Of a DNA stretch of 64,000 nt, positions 13,476 to 24,880 are shown one piece after another (the first letter of the stretch is position 1; the number at the start of each line of letters is the position of its first letter). Source of the DNA: Homalodisca vitripennis (Eukaryota; Arthropoda; Insecta; Hemiptera; Cicadellidae); the NCBI RefSeq assembly GCF_021130785.1, contig NC_060208.1:53049501-53113500 (forward strand), in the 5' to 3' direction. Below the pieces are notes generated by a model. That model saw nothing but the letters and a program-made list of their open reading frames with translations. It was not told where the DNA came from and did no database searches. The translations under genes and the position numbers were made by a program.

Positions 13476-14040
13476 GCAGATGTTAGTCAACTTCTTTTGA
13501 CGTACCCTTCAAGGGTCAATCAAGTTGTGCATGCAATGTATTAGCGGCGACTTGCTCAAGATCAAATGCACATCGGATGGACATAGGCTAAGATCGAAAG
13601 CGGGAAAATGTTCTGTATTACATTTTGTTTATCATCTATTAAGGAATTAAATACGACATGCGGAACTGTGTTGCTTTGAGTGAAAATTATTAGGAGCATA
13701 GGAAATTTATAAACGAGAGGAATATTATTTCTTCAAAGTGGCGATAATTTCACGTTTCTGTATCAGTTAGAACGCCGGATTTAAATCTTTAGTTTTAATT
13801 TAGCATTCTTTCGACAAAACATATTAGTTACCGAGTAAAATATGAACTTACAACCATTAAAATGATTAATTTCATATTCATATTTCAATCCGAATGAGTA
13901 GTAGTAGTCTGTACTAGTAAAACGGAAGCTACAAGAAACAATGAAAATGTCATTGGGTACAAGTGTCAATTAAAATCAGAGTTGTAAACTATTTCGGTAT
14001 TTCATAAGTTCGTTTTTCATAACGCTAATAAAAAATAACT
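13476..14040. other. Non-coding DNA
   Basis: I see nothing recognisable here. Confidence 0.4.
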
Positions 14041-14675
14041 AAAAATATAACCTAAGTCACGAAACGTTTTCTAATCCAAATATCCATATAATGTATTTCC
14101 ACGTCTGAACTGAAAGTCTATGTTATTACGTGCAATGTATCCCGTATCACTAATTCCTTCGGTAGAACGAGAATCCTTATCTCTACTCCACTAGATCTCA
14201 AAATATAACCTAAGTCACGAAACGTTTTCTAATCCAAATATCCATATCATGTATTTCCACGTCTGAACTGAAAGTCTATGTTATTACGTGCAATGTATCC
14301 CGTATCACTAATTCCTTCGGTAGAACGAGAATCCTTATCTCTACTCCACTAGATCTCAAAATATAACCTAAGTCACGAAACGTTTTCTAATCCAAATATC
14401 CATATCATGTATTTCCACGTCTGAACTGAAAGTCTATGTTATTACGTGCAATGTATCCCGTATCACTAATTCCTTCGGTAGAACGAGAATCCTTATCTCT
14501 ACTCCACTAGATCTCAAAATATAACCTAAGTCACGAAACGTTTTCTAATCCAAATATCCATATCATGTATTTCCACGTCTGAACTGAAAGTTTATGTTAT
14601 TACGTGCAATGTATCCCGTATCACTAATTCCTTCGGTAGAACAAGAATCCTTATCTCTACTCCACCAGATCTCAA
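14041..14675. repeat. Minisatellite, 4 copies of 158 bp
   Basis: Four head-to-tail units of exactly 158 bp: the string AAATATAACC occurs at 14043, 14201, 14359 and 14517. Copies are almost identical, with only a few substitutions (for example the first copy near 14090 and the last near 14592 and 14643). The constant period and low divergence indicate recent amplification. The units contain no convincing gene; an open frame crossing the last unit is a by-product. Confidence 0.95.
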
Positions 14676-15427
14676 AATATTTCATTTCAAGGACCGATGC
14701 GCACGCAGATGTTTTTATTAGATATCCAAACACAAAATTATCTGCAACAGAAATTTTACCGTTCTTCTCAATTTAAACAATATAGTAACTCATTTTGTAT
14801 AACTGATTGAAAATAATCAATCTACTGACCTGGTAATGTTTAAATTGCATCACTTTGCTTGTTGGCCACAATCTGTACCTAACGCCAATGAGCAGACATC
14901 CTCTGTAATGCGCGGTTCCGCTGTGTAATCCTACCGAAATAACCCTTAAAATTGCTCTCTGCTGTCTGTGACAGTAAAACTCAACTGCAGTACTCTATTT
15001 AACCGAGTATAGCAATAATCACTCTGCTACCTTTGTTCTTGTTCGGCTTAAATTTGGTTCAGGCTGTTAGTTTTCAAAATAATACCTTGGCTTATTATAT
15101 TTAATTCGTGAAACAAGAAAGTTTGCAGTCAACTGTTTTCCAAGTGCATTCTAAATGTAACTAATGTAACTTATAATCCGAACATAGAAAATTTAACTTC
15201 GCTATTGTGGTTTGCACTTATAGTCATTTTAAAATAGAGCTGACAAAACCATTTTGTACATTTTGGAATTATAATGGAAATGAAAAGCTTAAATTGTTTA
15301 CGTAATATTGTTATATAAATCTGCCTAATACAGCAACCCTCACGGCGTGATCCCTTGAAGACATTTGCATTTTTACCGATCATAATCTCCTAAACCACTT
15401 TTTCTGAAAATCTTTATATCTATCGAA

Positions 15428-15431
<4 letters not shown>

Positions 15432-15478
<47 letters not shown>
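15432..15478. repeat. (AT)n microsatellite
   Basis: An uninterrupted AT dinucleotide run of about 47 bp. Confidence 0.95.
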
Positions 15479-15482
<4 letters not shown>

Positions 15483-16917
15483 AAAACACACACTTGTCAC
15501 CTCGGCATATTAATGTTGTACCTTTTACATTGTTCTAATTAAACACTTTTCTATATCTATTAACATCATAAGCACTATTATTATAATAAATAATAACGTA
15601 TAAACTATACTAAATTAATGATATTTCACAGGAAATCAGTGTGCTTACAAACGGTTTTGGAACAGTTAAAAAATCTACAATTAACTTTGGTTTTGTCTAA
15701 GATTTTCTACTTTGGACACAATGTTATTATTATACGTTTATTATAGTTCAATTTGAATTACATTACCTCTTGCATTTCTATTTTAATAGCATGATAACGT
15801 GCCTTTAATTTAGCTTTAGTGTAACACAATTGAAACTGTCACCTGTCTTACATACAAGAAGTGCGTGGCCCTCGAACACTCTTAGGGTATTGACATCCGC
15901 AGCCACACTTGAACAAGTCAGCAACAAATTCCTTCTCTACATCTGATCAATGATATAACACCTGCATAAACACACATTTATAGAACAAGGTCATAATTAA
16001 GAATGGATGAACTAATTGAGTCGGCCTACCACAGCATTGTTAGCACTTCAAGAAGAAACAAGCCTGAAGGGCACATAGTTTTGGAGGTCTTGATGTCACA
16101 AACACATATTACAAGAACAAAGTGTTCGAAAGAACCTAACAAAGATAATATCAGCCAGTCAACATTCCGGAAAATGTGGGCCTCATTGATTTTCTAGGGG
16201 TTCTGGACAATAACAGAGTTAGAGGAAACTCTGAGATTCTATGGTAAGCTAACCATAATCTATCCTTAGTAATCTGTTAGGGCTTACCCGCGGCTTCACA
16301 CGTAATTTCATTTTGTAAAACAGAGACACCATGAGCATATTCTTTTAAAATCGCATTCCAAACAATCCTTAGATAAGTCATAATCACTGAAATATATTCC
16401 AATCTCTAGATCCATTTGATATTTAAGTTTAAAGATGGGGCTCTGATGTCGGGGAGTGAGACTGTTTTTTATTAGGATCTCTGAAATTTCTCGAATTTCT
16501 CTCCAATATTTCATGATATTTTAATGAATGGATCCAACGATTTCAGTAACAGTTGAACTATTTTAGGCCACTATGAAGAAATTCTAAGTTTAATGAGAGA
16601 CTAAAGTCGTAGTCCTTAGCTATCAGTCAACACACTTTTGGTGTAATCAATTATACAATTCTACTGAAGTTGATTAAAATTTGAATAACAAACCACAGAC
16701 AAAGAAAAGCTTCTGCGCGTAACATGGCATTTACGAAGTATAGCTGAATTAAAACAAGAATTAAATAGTTAATTTACTATCAACTGTTTAAATGTGTATA
16801 AATTATTGTACTTATTAGTCTTAACTTTAGCAGGTGATCAAAAACACATTTTCTAGTCTACCGATTAAGTTAAGTCCATAAATACAATGGATAATTGAGT
16901 ATAAAGGAAGTTTTATA

Positions 16918-16945
16918 CATATATATATATATATATATATATAGG

Positions 16946-17022
<77 letters not shown>

Positions 17023-17033
17023 TATATATATAA
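16918..17033. repeat. (AT)n microsatellite, interrupted
   Basis: About 115 bp of AT/TA repeat, interrupted once by AGGCCT near 16943 and by an AATA slip near 17015. Confidence 0.95.
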
Positions 17034-17536
17034 TCACTAAGTCTGAAACGTTTTCGCTAGATCAATTTATGTATTCAATGTTTTTTTTAATATAACTTTG
17101 CATAAGGTCTAAAATCCCTTGCCTTGCTTCTGACGTTGCTTCACTTTTCTAAAGGACATATTTTATGATTGTTCAGTAACTTAGTAAAGCATAAAAAGCT
17201 TAATCTGAGTTAAAAATAGGTTCAATGTTCTCTTTGATTACGTGTTTAGCTCACTCAGTATGCAATTTTTTAGGTTAATTACTAACCACTAAATCTATGT
17301 CACAATCTAAAAAAAAACTTTACCATGAAAGGTGGCGACAATAACCGGGACCTAAGTAACTGCCATAGAAACCATCACAACTAAAACAAATCGCCAACTG
17401 ATAATAATTTACGACTACTCGTTACCCACAAACCATATCGACTTGCTAATTCAACAATCAACTGACCTTATTTGCTTGTAATCCTACAGCCAGATAAGAG
17501 GTCGAAGTCCTCAGTTCTGTGATAACGCACTGCACC

Positions 17537-17610
17537 GACTGCCCAGTCGCGAACTGACTGTAGGGCTGTATGTACACTGGCAGGTGCCGGGCACCGGGCA
17601 CTGGGCAGTC
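17537..17610. repeat. GC-rich inverted repeat
   Basis: GACTGCCCAGT (17537-17547) and its exact reverse complement ACTGGGCAGTC (17600-17610) enclose a second palindrome, GTGCCGGGCAC (17584-17594). The patch is markedly GC-richer than its surroundings and could be a promoter-type CpG patch or a transposon end; neither is shown. Confidence 0.6.
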
Positions 17611-18859
17611 ACAGTTGGAGGGGTTGAGTGATCAGCTGTTAGGGGAGGGGATGATGGTAACAGGACAGACATCCAAGAGATGATGAGGTTACAATAAAAT
17701 TCATTTTATTGGTACTTTCTAAAACTCAACATTAAATTTAACTAAATAACGATATGAAATAATATTCTACATCAAGTTCTGAATGTATTTAAATTTTACA
17801 TATTTGATTCCAAAGTAATCTAAATTACGTTACATCAATATTTTGGGACCGATATTTCTTTTTTCTTCTAAGTGGTCACTCTCTTACCTGCTGAAATAGT
17901 TTTCATTTCAAACTAAATTAATCCATTACATTTTAAAATTTGTAATAATTGTGCAAAGTCAATTTGTGATGATAGTTTTTAAAATTACACTTATGATTAT
18001 GAAAGAAACACATACTCAAAGTTTATGTGAGATTAAATTTGTGCATTGTTTTTATTTTATAAATTAATATACATAGATAACTTATGCATATTTTAAATGG
18101 TACTATTTTAAATACACTTTACACTTCACTTAAAACTTGTTTACAATAAATTAAATTGTCTTCAAAATGTAAAGATTTAATTTGATTAACAATATATTTT
18201 AGCATATTTTTCAATATTTTACTTCAATGCATAAATAATATAAGCTGTATTTGAGCTGTATTGACTTAATAAAATTAATGAAATAGAGGCACGTACAGAC
18301 CTTTTCCACTCAGTAACAGAGCGGTCGTTTTATAGTAAAACTGTCATAAGAGTAAATTTGGTGTGGAATTGTGTAGAAGTCAGGTATGTATGTTGCAGAG
18401 TAATAACATAGGCGTTTAATATTATTACTGTTTGATAGTAATCATATGAATCCGTACGTACGCTAACATCACATCGGTATAACCTATCACAAGAGTGTGT
18501 GTAATACAAACACTATTTTTATACAACTGGTAAACATTTAGACAATATCTGAAGAAGGTCGAAATCAAGTAATTGGGTGGAGAACTTATCCGTTATTTTG
18601 CTTAAAATAAGGCGTTTACATGAGATAAGGAATTAATAGTAGTACATGCAAAACATAAATAGGTACTTTTTGGCTAACTTATATTTATTGAAAACGTTAA
18701 AAAAAGCTCTATTTAACGAAAATAAGAAAATCAGGTCTTCTTTGTACTGTAATAATCAAGAACTTCTCATGTTTTATCCAACATTTTTATCTGTGTGTCT
18801 AATGAACATGTTTCTGGTCTTCCTCATAGAGTACTAACCAAACTCGTGCTAGTAGCCTA

Positions 18860-20127
18860 CATAAATAAACTCCGAGTGCCTTTTAAAAACATTTTTGAAA
18901 TCGCACTCATAGAATAATAACCAAGATCGGGCAAGTGCAACGTATGCTGCCCGCACACCTTTAGTTTGTTCCTTTTTGATCTGTGTGTTAAATTGTTCAA
19001 AAAAATGTATTAAATTCCATTTTTAACTAATAGGACAGAATAAAAAGTTTAGTCATTAAGTCGTATCCCTTTTAAAACCATTTTTTATCGTCCTCATAGA
19101 ATAATAATCAAGATCGGACAAGTGCATAAATATACTCCGTGCACCTTTTAAAATCATTTTGTTATCGTCCTTATAGAATAATAACCAATATCGGACAAGG
19201 TATCAATATAAGACATATGCCTTTTAAAACCATTTTTATCGTCCTCATAGAATAATAATCAAGATCGGACAACTGCATAAATATACTCCGTGTGCCTTTT
19301 AAAATCAGTTTGTTATCGTCCTCATAGAATAATAACCAAGATCGGGCAAGGTATCAATATAAGTCGTATGCCTTTTAAAACCATTTTTTATCGTCCTCAT
19401 AGAATAATAATCAAGATCGGACAACTGCATAAATATACTCCGTGTGCCTTTTAAAATCAGTTTGGTATCGTCCTCATAGAATAATAACCAAGATCGGGCA
19501 AGGTATCAATATAAGTCATATGCCTTTTAAAACCATTTTTATCGTCCTCATAGAATAATAATCAAGATCGGACAACTGCATAAATATACTCCGTGCACCT
19601 TTTAAAATCATTTTGTTATCGTCCTTATAGAATAATAACCAATATCGGACAAGGTATCAATATAAGACATATGCCTTTTAAAACCATTTTTATCGTCCTC
19701 ATAGAATAATAATCAAGATCGGACAACTGCATAAATATACTCCGTGTGCCTTTTAAAAATCAGTTTGTTATCGTCCTCATAGAATAATAACCAAGATCGG
19801 GCAAGGTATCAATATAAGTCGTATGCCTTTTAAAACCATTTTTATCGTCCTCATAGAATAATAATCAAGATCGGACAACTGCATAAATATACTCCGTGTG
19901 CCTTTTAAAATCATTTTGTTATCGTCCTCATAGAATAATAACCAAGATCGGGCAAGGTATCAATATAAGTCGTATGCCTTTTAAAACCATTTTTATCGTC
20001 CTCATAGAATAATAATCAAGATCGGACAAGTGCATAAATATACTCCGTGTGCCTTTTAAAATCATTTTGTTATCGTCCTCATAGAATAATAACCCAGATC
20101 GGACAAGTGCAACGTATGCTGTCCGCA
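18860..20127. repeat. Dimeric higher-order tandem array (~153 bp = 77 + 75)
   Basis: Two related half-units alternate. Type A contains ATAAATATACTCCGTG and type B contains GGTATCAATATAAG; both share CCTTTTAAAA, a run of T, ATCGTCCTCATAGAATAATA and a following AAGATCGG. Type A recurs near 19131, 19284, 19437, 19585, 19738, 19889 and 20040; type B near 19058, 19206, 19361, 19514, 19663, 19816 and 19968. About seven A-B dimers are present with few differences, a higher-order structure like that of satellite DNA. Minus-strand open frames inside it are artefacts of the repeat. Confidence 0.92.
18931..19052. repeat. Left bracket repeat of the dimeric array
   Basis: A segment containing AAGTGCAACGTATGCTG, CCGCACACCTTTAGTTTG and AATGTATTAAATTCCAT is found again on the right of the array at 20103-20223, in the same orientation, with moderate divergence. 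Confidence 0.8.
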
Positions 20128-20223
20128 CACCTTTAGTTTGTCCTTTTTGATAATTTTAGGTTGAACTGTTCACAAAAATGTATTAAATTCCATTATAAAC
20201 GAATAGCACAGAATCAAAAGTTT
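20103..20223. repeat. Right bracket repeat of the dimeric array
   Basis: Direct repeat partner of 18931-19052. The array therefore sits between two copies of the same ~120-bp sequence, each following a type-A half-unit. Confidence 0.8.
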
Positions 20224-23200
20224 ATATGACAATTTAATGGAAACATTTTAAGGAATTAAAAAAGTCCAATCCTTTTACAACAAACAAAGTTAATTATCTA
20301 TCTTTTTAATTGTTAAAAATGTCTAAATCCCTTTCACGATAAAGCTAAGTTGTAGCAGATTAGTCCACCAGCGTGTTACCATATTTTTAAACACAAGATA
20401 TTAATATTTATCACTTAGTTAACATGGATAAAATAAGTTTCAAATTGATAGTAACTAAATTAATTAAGTAACATTAAAATCCTAAAAATTAACAGCAATT
20501 ACAGTAATGACATTGTTTATTTCATAGTGGGCCAGTAATTAATATTGTCAGTTATTATCAATCATCGGTCTAAAGTTTTTTTCACACAATAAAATGTTGT
20601 TTGTCAAAACATACGAACGTGAGGGACAAAAATTCAGGGACAAAAGAATATTCTGTATGTCACTCAACTCAGTGTGTGTTTATAAGTTAATCACCTTTCA
20701 TGAACTTTTTATAAACATCCAAGCTTCTCAGTGTTGTGTAACTGAAACAGGTATGGTCAAGTACAGGGTTCCGCCCTTCTGGCCTTGAATGTGTAAATAA
20801 CAACTATTGTAGATTATCTAAGGAACTATTCGTCAAGCGCTAAGGAATTTTGCTTGTTATCTCTTATAAAGAAACTCTTAGAAAGATATCTTGTTTTGAA
20901 ACATACCCACTTATAGACGTGCAACGACTCGAAGTAGCCCTAGAGAATGGAGGAGACCTACCCTCAATTATCTCAGGATTTCTTGAGCTGCAGCTTAAAA
21001 TGGAGTCGTCCTTGATGCCTGTTAAATTGTAGGGGCATAGACACGAAGTTGCGGATGTAACCTGTACACGATGTGTGGGGAATGCTCAATTCTGTCGGCA
21101 ATCCTGAATTGGACGAACTATTTTGAAGTCGGGTATGTTTGTCCGAAATTAAGTCTTTTCGGAATGCTGATTTGTCCGAATCTAGCATACCTGCTAGACG
21201 CGAGGTAAAATTTGTGTAATGCCTGATCAAATGATTATTCGGACAATCAACTTTTAGACGAACATTACGGCACTATTTGGGTTTACTTGTCTCATTTTCC
21301 GTTCGTTTAACGACTCTACCGACAGTTGAAGATACTGCTTACGTGGATGCGAATAAGCAAAACAAATCCCTTTACCATGTGTATTTATACCTTAAATTGT
21401 ATGTTTTTTACATAGAAAATCAATTGAGTTTTAATTAAGAGCATTGGAATTTTTCATTATTATTTATTCTATCGTAATCTAAATAGATACATATTTAAAC
21501 CATTACGTTATTCACGGACACCGCTTTAAAAATGTTGCGGTAAAGTTTTACATAAAACGAAAATGTCTTTAAAACATCTTTGTAAACAATATAACTGAGA
21601 AACTTAGTGTTTATTGTTCTACGAACCGCTTCAGCAACAGTTGTCACCACTGAGGACGCTACGACCGAGACCGTTTTACATAAAACTGAATCAGTATACT
21701 CGCGTACAAGGTTTACACAAACGAATCAGTAATGCTCAGTTAGTTTTTATACGACTGCAGCAAACAAGGAACGGAACGTACATTACAAACCTTAGTATAC
21801 TACCTTTATTATTGACCTGATTACATAAACAATATAATTGTAACCACGACTTTTTAAATCACTTTTATAATGCCTTACTATGACCAGAGTAGGCAACTCA
21901 CTACTATCAGCGATCAACAGCATTGCCGCTAACGAATTGAAGGGGTTTGAAATTTAGACTTGTACCTGAAATGAGTTACAATATCCTTCCTAAAGGCGTA
22001 AGAAGTTCTTCCAGTAAGCTTGTGAGTTCTTCGTTACTGGAACTATTTCTTTAAACGTAACATTATATTTCAAACTCACCATCTTAAGCATGTTGTAAAA
22101 TTACAAATCAGATGTAATTCATCGATTTTTTTTATTTTACCATATTTCTTTCACCGGGGTAACTACGTAACTATCCAGTCCTGTTTACTGAAGTCTGTCC
22201 CGGAAGAGAAGTCACCACCCACATTTGTCGAGATACTGTGATCAGGAGAAGACTGGGTAGTGCTAGGCTACAGGAGAGAGTGGCAATTGTATGGGGTGCA
22301 TTGCAATGTTCTTGGGGAAACTTTGTAATATCAAAGATTTTAGCAATATTACTGCAATACTCGTCGTAAACATGTAGGGTACACTCTTCCCTGCCCGCTT
22401 GAAGTGTTCACAACCTTCAATTCTGCCAAGGCGGCATGTCTAAGGCTGACAAAGGCCCACTATCGCTTTCCATGGGATCTTGGCAGGAGACATTTCCGAT
22501 CCTCTCTATCCATCCATTCACTCCAGAAGTCACATATAAGATTTGTAGTTGCAGCAGAGATATATTCAGCTGATTTCCCTTTATGACAAAAACTAATGAG
22601 TGTGTATATTCCATTCATATAGCGTCTATGTGGCTGTTTGTGTATTTCACATAAAAGAAACCTTTAACGGCCAGTATCATAATTTCACGGTACTCGTACA
22701 GCCGTACACAGTTCGAAGGCGTTAATACATGACAGATATCGATTATTAATCGTTAATTTATATAGAATCAACTCGATATCGCGTTCGTTATTGATACAAA
22801 TGAAATAAACCATGTCCGTGTTTAAACGTGTAATGCGTTACAATGTGCGTAAATTAGCATTTGCTTATTTCTTTATTTTAGATTTTTTAAGCAAAAAAGC
22901 TATAATTGTTAGCTATGTATGTGGAACGGATGCTTCATAATTTTTAGATTTAAGTTACGAAGACCCTTTTGCACTTTTTCTTTTTTACTACCTACTTAGT
23001 TCGCTTTCAAACTGGCTTAAAAATCAATATTATGACACAATGTGCCATTGGTCCATTGGTCGATCTATTGTAACCCTCTAAGGAAAAACAATCATTTACT
23101 CAAAATTTACACATACCGTAACATTGGCTCTACAACTGGCATAAAGATGACGGTTAAAAATGTCCAAACTCCACTTTTCCGTAACAAAAATACAGATTAA

Positions 23201-23528
23201 TGCGGAACCTTTTAGACAGTAATCAATATTTTTAGCTTTTAAGATGGCCGCATTTACGGTAACTTATTCTTTTTTAGAAATTTGTAATACCCGTATAGGA
23301 TATTACATATTTATTAGATATAATATTGAATAAACTTGATGAGTAAACATGATAACATCTGGTACCGTTAATAAGTGTTAACTGACTCTATGTTTCAACC
23401 TTTGTCAGTCAAAGCGGTAAAGAAACAATATCCACACACGTTTAGACTAGCAACAGCGTGTAACGCTAAAAATGCTCAACCCACTCCAACAGTTCTCTTT
23501 TGCAGTAAACTGACACATCGATAAACCC
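20224..23528. other. Non-coding DNA
   Basis: No gene is supported. Several open frames of 60-85 codons (20594, 20850, 21614, 22404) lack domain features and overlap unrelated frames on the other strand. Confidence 0.45.
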
Positions 23529-24880
23529 TTGTATGTCAACCATGTAAGTGAGTCATATTTTTCTTTTAAAAATTGTTGTTTATTTTGCGGCGTCGAGTTG
23601 AGTAAGGAATACAAAAAGAAACAAGCACAGAAATCTCGTCGAAAAATTTGTAACGTTAGAACTCTTTCATTTAAAGACTCAGTTATGAAAGCAGCTCAGT
23701 CTCGTTCTGATGACACCGCAAAAACTATTGTTGCTCGCATCGGGTTTGAACACGATTTAGTTACTGCTGAAGCTAAGTACCATAATGATTGCTTTGTATC
23801 ATTTTTAAAGCGACCACTGGAGGCTAAGTCGGCCGTCCTCAAGATGAAGCATTGTATCTCACCATGGGGGAAATATTTTCATATATTGAAAGTAGTGATG
23901 ACTGCCAGTTTACGTTAGGAGAATTAGAAAATATTTGTAAAACGTAAGTGTTGATAACAGAAAAATTAAATTACGATTGAAGTTAAATTATAGTAATAGA
24001 GTCATTATTACTCGGAAACAAGGACAATTAACATTGCATATTTTCTTGTTAATTATCATGATATTATCAATCAAGCTTACATTGAAAAAACCTAAAGGCA
24101 AAGAAGAGCAATTGAAGGTCCTATCAACTGCGGCAGCAATTATTTGTGAAGATAATCAATCGGTTCAATCATATACAGTTTTTACATACTATGACTGGCT
24201 GTGATAAAAAATCAGCAATGTTTCGAAGGGGTAAAATAACAATGTTTTAATTGTTTGAAAAGAAAATTTTATTACTTGTGCACAAGCTTTCCAAGATATC
24301 AACTCTTCACAGAAACTCGCTTTCTTCTGTCTGTATACGGAGCTCGAAAAAATTACTTCGATAGACAAATTTTGTTACTTATCTTTTGCAAAACAAACAC
24401 GTAATAAAAAACGTGTGCAATTAGCTTGCCATACTCCAACCGCAGCTTCAGCTCACCAACAGTTTTATCGTGTATACTACTAGGTTCAGGTGTGGCTTGG
24501 TAATCAACTAGACCCAGAACAATGGGGTTGGAAACATGTCAATAATGCATTGGAACCAACCCACACGCTTCTTCCACCTGCACAAGAAAACCTCTTTAAT
24601 TATGTTTTTTTACAACTGCAAAAAGGGGTGTAACTTAAGATGTAGCTGCAAAAAAGTAGAATTATTTTGTTCACTAGCGTGCACCACTTGCCAAGGCCAA
24701 TCGTGTTCAAATGTTGAATCTCCAACAGAAGGTTTTTACATGAACGACGAAACAACTGATGTATCGCTGTTAGTACAATTTACGTCTACTCAAGAAGATG
24801 AGGAGGAAGAAGAAAATAGAGAGAGAAGAAGATGGAGGGGAAGAAGAGGAAATAATTAATGACGATGATGATGAATAAAA
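23529..24880 (+). pseudogene. Decayed transposon-associated gene, internally deleted
   Basis: The N-terminal part (23529-23918) has a CCLFCGVEL cysteine pair followed by DLVTAEAKYHNDCFVSFL, a Cys/His pattern I associate with a repeated, uncharacterised protein family found in many arthropod and cnidarian genomes. The C-terminal part (about 24310-24760, with stops and frame changes) reads LSVYGARKN, RVQLACHTPTAASAHQQFYR, VQVWLGNQLDPEQWGWKHV, LLPPAQENLFNYVF and a cysteine-rich end with CSCKKVELFCSLACTTCQG then CSN. The two ends are known to me from the same family, and the several hundred residues usually between them are missing. The acidic tail at 24795-24858 is low complexity. Function unknown; a mobile-element origin is inferred from its dispersed, broken occurrence. 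A host gene is less likely because of the stops. Confidence 0.6.

Larger units (their letters stand above)
14676..18859. other. Non-coding DNA with two AT microsatellites
   Basis: I support no gene. The stretch contains (AT)n tracts at 15432-15478 and 16918-17033 and a GC-rich inverted-repeat patch at 17537-17610. Confidence 0.45.

Noticed and set aside
14041..14675. CRISPR-like array
   Set aside because: Whole 158-bp units repeat without unique spacers; it is a eukaryotic minisatellite.
16895..17095. 66-codon frame rich in Tyr and Ile
   Set aside because: It is the translation of the (AT)n microsatellite.
19928..20128. 66-codon minus-strand frame
   Set aside because: It lies wholly within the dimeric tandem array and repeats with the unit.
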